Positions 44,742 through 53,144 of a DNA stretch of 64,000 bases are shown one piece after another. The notes under the pieces are model-generated. The model was not told the DNA's origin and made no database searches. It saw nothing but the letters and a program-made list of their open reading frames with translations. The stretch is from the NCBI RefSeq assembly GCF_018835585.1, contig NZ_JAHGVE010000017.1:1-64000 (forward strand), written 5' to 3'. Numbering within the stretch: the first letter of the stretch is position 1; each line of letters opens with the position of its first letter. The DNA comes from Pelorhabdus rhamnosifermentans (lineage in GTDB: Bacteria; Bacillota; Negativicutes; UMGS1260). A program made the translations under genes and the position numbers.

Positions 44742-45258
44742 AACGAGTCACTGTGAAACGGTACAGTTCGATGTCCTCTGAATTTGGAATGCCCGCTTTT
44801 TGTCTGGCAATAGTAATCTGTTCACGGACACTATTAATTCCCTCCAACCGGGGTAGCAACAATCCTGTTCGAGCACCTTTTTTCACAATAACACCATACA
44901 GTGCGGGGTCCAGTTCAGTTTCGCTAGTTACGGACTCTGGTTCCCCCAAGATATCGACAGTTAGGGTCAGTTCGTCCATTTCACTTAAGTCAACAGGCAT
45001 AAACCGGGGATCTTCGGTTCCTGCTCTAACTGCATTTTCGATAATTTCTTTGGCGGTACTTTCTTCAGTTGGAAAAATCGTACCAATGCAGCCCCTTAAT
45101 TCTTTATCTTTTTTTAAAGAAACAAAAGATCCTGCTTGACCGGTGAGTTCTGGTGGAAGATGCTCTGGTACAGGCAAGTGCTTTCCTGTTTCTAAAAAGT
45201 GTGCTAAACTGGCTCGGGCTAAATTGGTAGGAGTAATTGATTCACGCATTATTCTCAC
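44734..45258 (-). CDS. amrA: AMMECR1-domain protein of the AmmeMemoRadiSam system
   Basis: A 174-residue protein covering a complete AMMECR1 domain; the family's conserved LRGCIG is at about 54-59 and the surface strand pattern continues to DPRFMPVDLSEMDELTLTV. AMMECR1 is conserved from archaea to humans without a known biochemical activity; the invariant Cys/Gly motif suggests an active or ligand-binding site. It lies between the Memo and radical SAM genes, overlapping the latter, so co-translation is expected. Confidence 0.9.
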   Translation of the reverse strand: MRIMRESITPTNLARASLAHFLETGKHLPVPEHLPPELTGQAGSFVSLKKDKELRGCIGTIFPTEESTAKEIIENAVRAGTEDPRFMPVDLSEMDELTLTVDILGEPESVTSETELDPALYGVIVKKGARTGLLLPRLEGINSVREQITIARQKAGIPNSEDIELYRFTVTRYE

Positions 45259-45263
45259 TCACC

Positions 45264-46091
45264 TCACTGTATAATGTCAAACTTTGCTACGGCATAACCG
45301 ACACCGAAAGGTGCTTCATATGAGAGTACTTGGCTTTTTACCTGGAGTCCCCCCAAGATCCCCATTAAGAAGAAAATGGGCCGCAGACCGCACTCACCGA
45401 TTTCACGAGCTAACTGGCGGTCCATATTCATCAGTTCTTTCAAATTGCCCCGCTGCAAAATATCAACAACATACTGGTCAAACTCCGCTCCTCGGGGATG
45501 AAATCCATTAGGAGCATCTTTTGTCACACGATGTGATAAATCACCAGAAGCAATAATACCGATTTTCTTGTTGACTATGGCTGTGGCACTTTGAACAGCC
45601 TTGCCAAAGGTATACATTTCTTCATAAGACACTAGCCCACAGGACAAATGAATAATCTGACCGCGAAATCCTGCTTTATGCAGGTAGTATAGGGGTATAA
45701 AAGCACCATGATCTAATTCTAGTTGCGATCGAAGACTTTTAGCTTTGTCATCCGTCATTTCTACAAGATTAATATCCAAGGATTTTGCCTTTTTTTGAAT
45801 TGTTCGTAGCAGTAATCCATCTGTTTCAAATCCTAATGACAGATCAGGTACGCCGAAAGCAGCCATAGTTCCCCTTAGCCTCGGATGTACGCTCATGGTA
45901 ATTGCATCATCAAAGCCCAAACCATGCGGCGAAATAATAATGACTGTCTGAAGAGAATATTCCTTAAATGCCTGTGATACGGCATCAAGAGCAAGAGCTG
46001 TAGCATGGACCTTGTCTGTTTCGGATTGTCCCACTTCAGGAATAATAATTGGTGGGTGTGGCATTAGCGCCGCACAAAGTATATGATTCAT
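45264..46091 (-). CDS. amrB: Memo-family dioxygenase-like protein of the AmmeMemoRadiSam system
   Basis: A 275-residue MEMO1-like protein of the LigB/class III extradiol dioxygenase fold. Putative metal residues: His in MPHPPIIIPEVG (about 11), ISPHGLGFDDAI (about 55), and ASGDLSHRVT (about 183). Start is taken at ATG 46091, with AAAGGAGTG before it on this strand; a frame from 46109 would include that site. It is first of the three-gene operon and 5 nt from the AMMECR1 gene. Human MEMO1 has been linked to iron and redox signalling; bacterial function is unknown. Confidence 0.9.
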   Translation of the reverse strand: MNHILCAALMPHPPIIIPEVGQSETDKVHATALALDAVSQAFKEYSLQTVIIISPHGLGFDDAITMSVHPRLRGTMAAFGVPDLSLGFETDGLLLRTIQKKAKSLDINLVEMTDDKAKSLRSQLELDHGAFIPLYYLHKAGFRGQIIHLSCGLVSYEEMYTFGKAVQSATAIVNKKIGIIASGDLSHRVTKDAPNGFHPRGAEFDQYVVDILQRGNLKELMNMDRQLAREIGECGLRPIFFLMGILGGLQVKSQVLSYEAPFGVGYAVAKFDIIQ

Positions 46092-46271
46092 GAGCAACAC
46101 TCCTTTCATCGTTATCTTGATGTTTTTTTGTTGAAATGATACACCAACCTTTTAGAATTTGCAAGGCGATTTTTGGCTGTATTCTTTTTCGGGTCATAAA
46201 CTTAGGCTTTTTGTGAAAAGCTAATTATAGTGTTTTAGAACGATGATAATATAATTATAGGGAATGAGGCT

Positions 46272-46895
46272 ATGTTTAAAAATCGTATTCATGCCGGTCA
46301 GATGCTGGCAGAAAAGTTGGCTGCTGTTAAAGTCGATAATTTACGTTTACTAGCAGTGCCACGCGGCGGTGTGGTAGTTGCCGCGCCTATAGCCTTGAAA
46401 TTACAATGTAGTATAGGGGTGCTGATTACTCGGAAGATTGGTCATCCACTGAATCCGGAAGTGGCTTTCGGCGCTGTTATGCCGGACGGGAGTGCAGTCT
46501 GGGATCAAGCTGTCGCGACCAAATTTTCCATAGACCAAGCCAGGCTGAATGAACTAGTTTTGGCAGAGTATACTGAAATCAAACGGCGGCTGCGGGTATA
46601 CACTGGAAATGATCGGCCACCGCCAGTAACGGGTCAAACAGTGGTTATTGTCGACGACGGCATTGCTACCGGTTATACTATTCGTGCAGCGGTACAATGG
46701 CTGAAGACCTTAGAGCCGGAAAAAATTATTATTGCTGTGCCGGTAGCGTCACCTGATGTGATTGAATGGCTGATAGCACAGGTAGATGCGGTCGTCTGTC
46801 TGTTGCAACCCGTGAAATTTGTGGCGGTAGGCATGTATTATGAGGAATTTTCTCAAACAACAGATGCGGAAGTATTGGATATTTTGCAAAGATAA
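46272..46895 (+). CDS. Phosphoribosyltransferase-domain protein
   Basis: A 207-residue type I PRTase-fold protein. The PRPP-binding motif is VVIVDDGIATGYT (about 126-138), after a strand TGQT; an N-terminal PRGGVVVAAPIALKL supplies the other conserved loop. Standalone proteins of this class are common and mostly uncharacterised; substrate (purine, pyrimidine or another base) is not clear. Divergent from the AmmeMemoRadiSam operon with about 160 nt between. Followed by a terminator at 46934. Confidence 0.85.
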   Translation: MFKNRIHAGQMLAEKLAAVKVDNLRLLAVPRGGVVVAAPIALKLQCSIGVLITRKIGHPLNPEVAFGAVMPDGSAVWDQAVATKFSIDQARLNELVLAEYTEIKRRLRVYTGNDRPPPVTGQTVVIVDDGIATGYTIRAAVQWLKTLEPEKIIIAVPVASPDVIEWLIAQVDAVVCLLQPVKFVAVGMYYEEFSQTTDAEVLDILQR

Positions 46896-46933
46896 TAGGA
46901 GTTAGGAATATGTCCAGAAATGAACATTATAGG

Positions 46934-46972
46934 AAACGGCTATTTGTCTAGTAATGACAAATAGCCGTTTTG
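46934..46972 (+). terminator. Terminator after the phosphoribosyltransferase gene
   Basis: AAACGGCTATTTGTC pairs with GACAAATAGCCGTTT, then a short T-run. Confidence 0.85.
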
Positions 46973-47120
46973 GCATTCGGAGCTTAAGGAGTGGATATTT
47001 ATGGTCCCCAATGGAGAATCTATTCAGTAAATCCGACTTTTCCGCCTGCCGGGTGGGGAATAGCAAAGGCGAATGTAATTATCCGCTGGTAATCAGAAAG
47101 GGAAGGGTGATTTAGAAATT

Positions 47121-48575
47121 ATGTTAAAAGTGCTATTTGTCGCCTCAGAGGCAGCGCCTTTTATCAAATCCGGAGGTTTAGGTGAGGTAGTGGGAACACT
47201 CCCTAAAGAATTAAGAAAGCAGAGAGTAGATGCCCGGGTAATGTTGCCTAAATATCAGGATATTCCTGTGCGATTTACCGAGAAAATGATTGTACAGGCT
47301 GAATTAATAGTACCTGTAGGTTGGCGACAACAGTACTGCGGTGTCAACTATCTCGATTATCAAGGGTTGCCCTTTTACTTTATTGACAATAAACAGTATT
47401 TTGAAAGACCCGGTCTTTATGGCTATGATGATGACGGTGAGCGGTTTGCTTTTTTTTGTCGGGCCATACTAGAAGTTTTGCCGAAGCTTAACTTTTTTCC
47501 GGATATCCTTCACTGTCATGACTGGCATACCGGCATGGTTAGTGTTCTTTTAAATGCACATTACAGTCATATACCGGAATATCAGAAACTGCGCACCATC
47601 TTTACTATTCATAATTTGTGTTATCAGGGGGTATTTCCCAAAGAAATACTATCTGATTTGCTTGCTCTTGATTGGCGTTATTTCACTATGGATGGCGTCG
47701 AATTTTATGATAATGTGAATTTTATGAAAGGGGGATTGGCGTTTTCCAATATTATTTCTACTGTTAGTGAAACTTATGCCAGGGAAATTCAGCAGCCATT
47801 CTTTGGAGAGAAGCTGGATGGTTTGCTGCGTAAACGTCAGGCTGATTTGGAGGGGATTATGAATGGGATTGATTATGATGTTTATAATCCTGAAGAAGAC
47901 AAGAATATTATTATGACTTATAATGTAAAAACGCTTGAGAACAAGCCGAAAAATAAGACTGAATTGCAAAAACGGCTGGGCTTTCCTGTTAAAGATGTGC
48001 CGCTGGTAGCCATCGTATCTCGTCTGGTAGACGCGAAAGGGATGGATTTGGTTGGAAGTGTTTTGGGCGAGCTTTTGTCTATGGACGATGTGCAGATTGT
48101 GATATTGGGAACAGGTGAAGAACGATATCAGCATTGGTTTCAACTTGCGGCGTGGCTGCATTCTGATAAAATATCGGTTAATATTTTTTTTGATGAAAAG
48201 TTGGCTCACTGGATTTATGCTGGCGCTGATTTGTTTTTAATGCCATCGCTGTATGAGCCATGTGGGATTGGTCAACTGATTGCCATGCGTTATGGAACAA
48301 TTCCTCTTGTACGAGAAACCGGAGGGTTAAAGGATACTGTTCAACCTTATAATCAGTATACTGGTGAAGGTAATGGCTTTAGTTTTACTAACTATAATGC
48401 CCATGACATGATGTATACGCTTAGGATGGCGTTGGCTATATATCGTGAAAATAGGGTGGTTTGGACAAAGATAATGAAAAATGCTATGAAGTCGGATTAT
48501 AGTTGGCAGCAGTCGGCAAAACGATATCGGCTGTTATACAACAAATTGCATCTAGAAATAGGAGATAGTAAGTGA
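47121..48575 (+). CDS. glgA: Glycogen (starch) synthase, GT5
   Basis: A 484-residue GT-B glycosyltransferase that extends alpha-1,4-glucan from ADP-glucose. The N-terminal substrate loop is KSGGLGEVVGTLPKEL (about 17-32, family KxGGL), and the C-terminal retaining GT motif is SLYEPCGIGQLIAMRYG followed by ETGGL. A lone glgA: no glgC, glgD or glgB is adjacent, so it may be part of a dispersed glycogen pathway. Ribosome site GGGAAGGGTG. Terminator at 48628. Confidence 0.93.
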   Translation: MLKVLFVASEAAPFIKSGGLGEVVGTLPKELRKQRVDARVMLPKYQDIPVRFTEKMIVQAELIVPVGWRQQYCGVNYLDYQGLPFYFIDNKQYFERPGLYGYDDDGERFAFFCRAILEVLPKLNFFPDILHCHDWHTGMVSVLLNAHYSHIPEYQKLRTIFTIHNLCYQGVFPKEILSDLLALDWRYFTMDGVEFYDNVNFMKGGLAFSNIISTVSETYAREIQQPFFGEKLDGLLRKRQADLEGIMNGIDYDVYNPEEDKNIIMTYNVKTLENKPKNKTELQKRLGFPVKDVPLVAIVSRLVDAKGMDLVGSVLGELLSMDDVQIVILGTGEERYQHWFQLAAWLHSDKISVNIFFDEKLAHWIYAGADLFLMPSLYEPCGIGQLIAMRYGTIPLVRETGGLKDTVQPYNQYTGEGNGFSFTNYNAHDMMYTLRMALAIYRENRVVWTKIMKNAMKSDYSWQQSAKRYRLLYNKLHLEIGDSK

Positions 48576-48627
48576 TGCTTAAAAGCCAAAGCCACTTATA
48601 GCGGCAATTGCTAAAACGGGAAACGTA

Positions 48628-48675
48628 AAAAAGGTCCACAAGAAATTCAAACGAGAATTTCTTGTGGACCTTTTC
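48628..48675 (+). terminator. Terminator after glgA
   Basis: AAAAGGTCCACAAGAAATTC pairs with GAATTTCTTGTGGACCTTTT, 20 bp, loop AAACGA. Confidence 0.88.
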
Positions 48676-48783
48676 TTGTGGCGATTAATAGTTAAGCCGA
48701 AGTCAGTTATATTTTATGTACACTCCTATGTCAAAATGAATAAAATACTAATAAGAGCATCTCATAAGTGGAGGGATCAGTGC

Positions 48784-49617
48784 GTGGGCTATTATATTAG
48801 AGTGGAGAAAGATGTAAAAATATATGTTGAAGACCTTAATCCGGAGGGGCGCGAGACTATTTTTTTTATTCATGGTTGGCCTGCAAACCATAAAATGTTT
48901 GAATATCAATTTTCTGAGCTGTCTTATAACGGCTATCGCTGTATAGGAGTCGATACTAGGGGGTTTGGTAAGTCGGATAAACCTGTAAAAGGTTATTCCT
49001 ATGACAGACTAGCAGATGACATTCGTTGTATTATTGAGGCACTTAAATTGCAGGATATAACACTTGCGGGGCACTCGACGGGTGGAGCAATTGCCATTCG
49101 ATATATGGCTCGCCATCATGAATATGGTGTAGCCAAACTCGCTCTTTTTGCTGCAGCAGCGCCGAGTCTTATCCAACGTCCTAATTTTCCTTATGGTTTA
49201 CAGAGAGAAGCTGTGCTTAAGATTGTTAAGGAAACATACCAAGATCGTCCTAGCATGTTACAGGGATTTGGCAATATGTTTTTCTTTCAACATGTATCTC
49301 AACCATTCTCCGATTGGTTTTTCCAACTAGGATTGGAAGCAGCAGGTTGGTCAACAGCGGCAATCGCCAAACAGTGGCTAGATGAAACACGCTTATTTGA
49401 TGATTTGGCAGAAATACACGTTCCTACCCTAATACTTCACGGAATTCACGATCAGGTTGTTCATTTCCAGTTAGGTGAAATTCAAAACCAAGGGATAAAA
49501 AGTTCTAAACTTATCCCGTTTAGATACAGTGGGCATGGATTGTTTTATGATGAACGTGAAAAGTTTAATAAAGAATTAATCGATTTTATGGAAGAACAAA
49601 ACTTTTGTGTTAATTAG
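48784..49617 (+). CDS. Alpha/beta-hydrolase (non-heme haloperoxidase/esterase-like)
   Basis: A 277-residue alpha/beta-hydrolase. Triad: nucleophile Ser in LAGHSTGGAIA (about 99), Asp in LHGIHDQVVH (about 222), His in YSGHGLFYDE (about 252); the oxyanion region is FFIHGWPANH (about 28). This form is close to arylesterase/haloperoxidase-like enzymes. GTG 48784 behind GGAGGG gives the family start MGYYIRVEKDVKIYVED; an ORF from 48664 runs back through the glgA terminator. Natural substrate unknown. The region is AT-richer than the surroundings. Confidence 0.85.
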   Translation: MGYYIRVEKDVKIYVEDLNPEGRETIFFIHGWPANHKMFEYQFSELSYNGYRCIGVDTRGFGKSDKPVKGYSYDRLADDIRCIIEALKLQDITLAGHSTGGAIAIRYMARHHEYGVAKLALFAAAAPSLIQRPNFPYGLQREAVLKIVKETYQDRPSMLQGFGNMFFFQHVSQPFSDWFFQLGLEAAGWSTAAIAKQWLDETRLFDDLAEIHVPTLILHGIHDQVVHFQLGEIQNQGIKSSKLIPFRYSGHGLFYDEREKFNKELIDFMEEQNFCVN

Positions 49618-49745
49618 TGGGTAATTGGCAAGCGGGAAGATTCAATATCACTGTTAATGTCTAAGATAAAGAAATTTCTGCCAATTTTATTATTTGGCAG
49701 GAGCTTTGTATTTCTATGGGAAATGATTAAAGAGGAGGTGGAATA

Positions 49746-50357
49746 ATGGATTTTGATATTCAGTCCATAAGCTGGGATGATGAAAGAAGAACAAAAAGGG
49801 CCAAAGTCATTGCAGAGCAGATAGCACATACTGTTAATCTTAAAAAGTATGATAATGCTTTAGAGTTTGGCTGTGGGACGGGCCTGGTTAGTTTTAATCT
49901 TTATGACAAGCTCAAGGCTATAACCTGTATGGATACATCGCAAGGCATGATTGACACATTAAATTCAAAAATTCAGCAGAATAAAGTAAATAATATGGTA
50001 GCTTATCAACACAATATTAATGAGAATCGGATTATACCTCGATATGACTTGATTTATACATCTATGGCATTGCATCATATTGTAGATATTGGAATAACTT
50101 TGACAAGCTTATATCGGTTATTAAAACAAGAGGGGTCTTTGTGTATTGTTGAGCTAAATGAGGATGATGGGAGTTTCCATAAGGCAGAGGAAGATTTTAA
50201 TGGATATAATGGATTTGATCAAATAAAACTACAAGTACTTCTTGAAAAGATTGGATTTGAGGCAATAGCGTCACAAACTTTTTATTATGACAAAAAAATG
50301 ATTGAAGAAGTAAATGTAGACTATTCTTTGTTCATTATGACAGGTAAAAAAAGTTAG
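49746..50357 (+). CDS. Class I SAM-dependent methyltransferase
   Basis: A 203-residue Rossmann-fold methyltransferase. The SAM motif I is ALEFGCGTGLVSF (about 38-50), followed by acidic strand end CMDTSQGM (about 62) and YTSMALHHI (about 103). It belongs to the large methyltransf_11/25-type group; the methyl acceptor is not identifiable. Ribosome site GAGGAGGTGG. Sits after the hydrolase gene with about 128 nt between, which include a small hairpin TGCCAA/TTGGCA (49679-49699). Confidence 0.85.
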   Translation: MDFDIQSISWDDERRTKRAKVIAEQIAHTVNLKKYDNALEFGCGTGLVSFNLYDKLKAITCMDTSQGMIDTLNSKIQQNKVNNMVAYQHNINENRIIPRYDLIYTSMALHHIVDIGITLTSLYRLLKQEGSLCIVELNEDDGSFHKAEEDFNGYNGFDQIKLQVLLEKIGFEAIASQTFYYDKKMIEEVNVDYSLFIMTGKKS

Positions 50358-50545
50358 AGTTGAAGAAGGAAAGTCATGATTTAGCGAATGGTATCAGGAC
50401 AGGAGGATAGATGTCTATAAGGCTGTTCTTAGTGGCGGAGTGCGTGACAAGGAGTAATTTATGCAATGGATAGCAAAATATCCTCCTGTTGAAATGGAAA
50501 CGTGGCGGCCAACTGTTTAATCAGTTTGGTATTAGAGGTGTAGTT

Positions 50546-52264
50546 ATGGGAGAAACTTTGTTGCTTGAAATGGTTGAACGCATGAGTATTGCGGCAACGT
50601 TAGCTTTTATTTTATCGCAGACAACTATCTTTCGCCGTATTAATTATCGTTATATAACATTGCTTGATAAAGTAAAGCTTTCTATCATTTTTGGTTGTAT
50701 TGGTATCGTCGGTACCTATGCTGGTATTCCTGTGGATGATGCGCTTGCCAATTCTCGTGTCGTGGGGGTGATGGCGGCCGGACTGCTTGGCGGTCCAGTC
50801 ATGGGTACAGCGGCTGGTTTGATTGCGGGGGGGCATCGTTATCTGTTATTTGGCGGATTTTCGGCGTTCTCTTGTGCTTTGTCGAATGTTGTTGAAGGGC
50901 TATTTGCGGGCTGGGTAAAGCAGCGTTGTCCGCATAATCCGATGCCCTGGTGGATTGCCTTGATTAGTGGTGTTGTGGGTGAGATGATGCAGATGGCAAT
51001 TATCTTACTTACAGCCCGCCCTTTCGATATGGCATTCACATTAGTTCAGCATATTGCTTTGCCGATGATCGTGGCTAATTCAATTGGGCTTACGATTTTT
51101 ATGCTCATTATCAAAATGACCATGGATGTACAACAGCAAGCGGGTGCCGCGCAATCGCAGAAAGCCTTGGCTGTTGCGGCTCAAACTCTGCCGTATTTTA
51201 GGAAGGGTCTCGATAAGGCTTCCGCGAAGGCTGCGGCAGAAATTATCTATGCCAATGGGAGCTATCATGCTATAGCTGTCACAGATACGGAACAGGTTTT
51301 GGCATTTATCGGTGCCGAAGCGGAGCATCATTTATCGTATCGCCACGGACTTACCCTTGCTACAAACCATGCTTTGCAAAGCGGTGATATTTATATTGCC
51401 AAAAGTCAAGCCGAAATTGGCTGCCCTTTTCCACATTGTCGGCTGACAAGTGCTATTGTTGTGCCACTTAAATGTGGTGAGCAGGTTATTGGAACTTTTA
51501 AACTCTATTATACAAATAAAAATTTGCTGAATCAATCTGATGTGGTATTTGCCAACGGGCTTGCGCAATTATTTTCTATTCAACTAGAGTTAGCACAAAT
51601 CGACTACCAGGCAAAATTAGCAGCGCATGCTGAGTTAAAGGCTTTGCAGGCCCAGATCAATCCACACTTTTTGTTCAATACGTTAAATACGATTACATCT
51701 TTAGTGCGAACTAAACCGGATTTGGCACGTAATTTATTGTTGAAACTCAGTGCGATTTTTCGTTTTACCTTACAAAAAGCGGGTCGTAATATTACTATTG
51801 CCGAGGAACTAACGCAGGTTCGTGCCTATTTATCTATTGCAGCAGCTCGTTACGGGAACAAGTTACACATTGAAGAAAAAATTGATCCTGTAACTGAGGT
51901 TTATTTAGTGCCGTCACTGACGATACAGCCAATTATTGAAAATGCGATTACACATGGACTTAAACCGAAGGTAGACGGCGGAACCATTACTATTGCTATT
52001 CAAAATAAAATAAATGATATTATCATCACCATTACTGATGATGGCGTAGGAATGGATCTGCGGAAGCTTAATCCTCTTCACCATGCTCTTTCTACAGAAC
52101 ATATCGGACTTATGAATGTTCATGAACGATTGCATGGTCAATATGGCGGTTCCTATGGGCTGACCATTGATAGTACGGTTGGCCATGGTACTGCGATTAC
52201 CATTACCTTGCCTAAAATAACTGCAAATGAAGGTGATGTTTATGCTCAGAAGCTTGATTGTTGA
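50546..52264 (+). CDS. LytS-type sensor histidine kinase, module 2
   Basis: A 572-residue paralogue of the kinase at 26280, with the same order: 5TM-5TMR_LYT sensor (MVERMSIAATLAFILSQTTI; GTYAGIPVDDALANSRVVG; GLIAGGHRYLLFGG), GAF-like domain with GCPFPHCRL, histidine box INPHFLFNTLNTITSLVR and ATP site LTIQPIIENAITHGL. ATG 50546 with GAGGTG upstream; a frame from 50489 would include it. It overlaps the response regulator by 23 nt. Cys-containing sensor loop (GC.hP.C) is kept in both copies. Confidence 0.9.
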   Translation: MGETLLLEMVERMSIAATLAFILSQTTIFRRINYRYITLLDKVKLSIIFGCIGIVGTYAGIPVDDALANSRVVGVMAAGLLGGPVMGTAAGLIAGGHRYLLFGGFSAFSCALSNVVEGLFAGWVKQRCPHNPMPWWIALISGVVGEMMQMAIILLTARPFDMAFTLVQHIALPMIVANSIGLTIFMLIIKMTMDVQQQAGAAQSQKALAVAAQTLPYFRKGLDKASAKAAAEIIYANGSYHAIAVTDTEQVLAFIGAEAEHHLSYRHGLTLATNHALQSGDIYIAKSQAEIGCPFPHCRLTSAIVVPLKCGEQVIGTFKLYYTNKNLLNQSDVVFANGLAQLFSIQLELAQIDYQAKLAAHAELKALQAQINPHFLFNTLNTITSLVRTKPDLARNLLLKLSAIFRFTLQKAGRNITIAEELTQVRAYLSIAAARYGNKLHIEEKIDPVTEVYLVPSLTIQPIIENAITHGLKPKVDGGTITIAIQNKINDIIITITDDGVGMDLRKLNPLHHALSTEHIGLMNVHERLHGQYGGSYGLTIDSTVGHGTAITITLPKITANEGDVYAQKLDC

Positions 52265-53000
52265 TGATGAAGTACCGTCTCGGGATGAATTGCGCTATCT
52301 ATTGTCTTTTAGATCGGAAATCAAAATTGTCGGTGAGGCAGATAATGCCGCTGAGGCCATTAAACTGGCAACTAAATTAAAACCGGATGTTATTTTTTTA
52401 GATATTAACATGCGGGATATTGATGGATTGGAAGCTGCAGCAATTTTAAGAAAAATTGAACCCCATTTTATGATTGTCTTTGCCACTGCCTATGATGAAT
52501 ATGCGATAAAGGCTTTTGAAATTGGTGCAGTTGATTATATCTTAAAGCCATTTGACCAAGAGCGTATTACCCAAACTGTCATGCGTCTGGAAAATTATCA
52601 AGCCGAAGAATGGCGGGTTGCTGCGGGGCGTATCGACACGGTTCTTGATGTTACAAAAATTAAAGTTCAAAAATTGCCTGTAGAAAAGGGCGGTAAAATT
52701 ATTTTGCTAAATTATAGTGATATTATTTATGCTTATGCGAATGCCGGTAATGTCATTATTGTGACTGCTGAGGAAGAACTAAACTATAGTGGAACTCTGT
52801 GCGAGCTGGAGGAGCGTGTTAGCAGTACGAATATGTTGCGCGTTCACAAAAGTTATATTGCTAATATGGACAAAGTACAAGAAGTGGTGCCGTGGTTCAA
52901 GGGAACCTATTGGCTAAAAATGGAACAATGTTCAGATGTAGAAATACCCGTTAGCAAAAGTCAAATCAAAGATATTAAACTCATTTTAGGATTAAAGTAA
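52242..53000 (+). CDS. LytTR response regulator, module 2
   Basis: A 252-residue paralogue of the regulator at 27970: receiver (LIVDDEVPSRDELRYLL; acceptor Asp in VIFLDINMRDIDG, about 56; YILKPFDQE, about 106) and LytTR domain (LRVHKSYIANMDKVQEV; IPVSKSQIKDIK). ATG 52242 behind GAAGGTGAT, inside the end of the kinase gene. The downstream gene is again a CstA transporter, and CATTTCTATTC lies between them (53004-53014). Confidence 0.92.
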   Translation: MLRSLIVDDEVPSRDELRYLLSFRSEIKIVGEADNAAEAIKLATKLKPDVIFLDINMRDIDGLEAAAILRKIEPHFMIVFATAYDEYAIKAFEIGAVDYILKPFDQERITQTVMRLENYQAEEWRVAAGRIDTVLDVTKIKVQKLPVEKGGKIILLNYSDIIYAYANAGNVIIVTAEEELNYSGTLCELEERVSSTNMLRVHKSYIANMDKVQEVVPWFKGTYWLKMEQCSDVEIPVSKSQIKDIKLILGLK

Positions 53001-53003
53001 ACT

Positions 53004-53033
53004 CATTTCTATTCATTCCGGATAATTTCTGTT
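53004..53033 (+). promoter_or_regulatory. Candidate LytTR operator upstream of cstA module 2
   Basis: CATTTCTATTC (53004-53014) is followed 20 bases later by AATTTCTGTTC (53024-53034), making two near-identical direct repeats about two helical turns apart. The first is exactly the 11-mer found upstream of cstA 1. This is the pattern expected of a LytTR-binding site. Confidence 0.45.
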
Positions 53034-53144
53034 CAAACCTCATTTTAGACCATTCATATAGATTGTATTTATTAATTGAATTTTTTGTTTTATAGTTAAA
53101 ATATACTTAATTAATAAAATTCAGTAAATATGGAGGGAAGCTTT

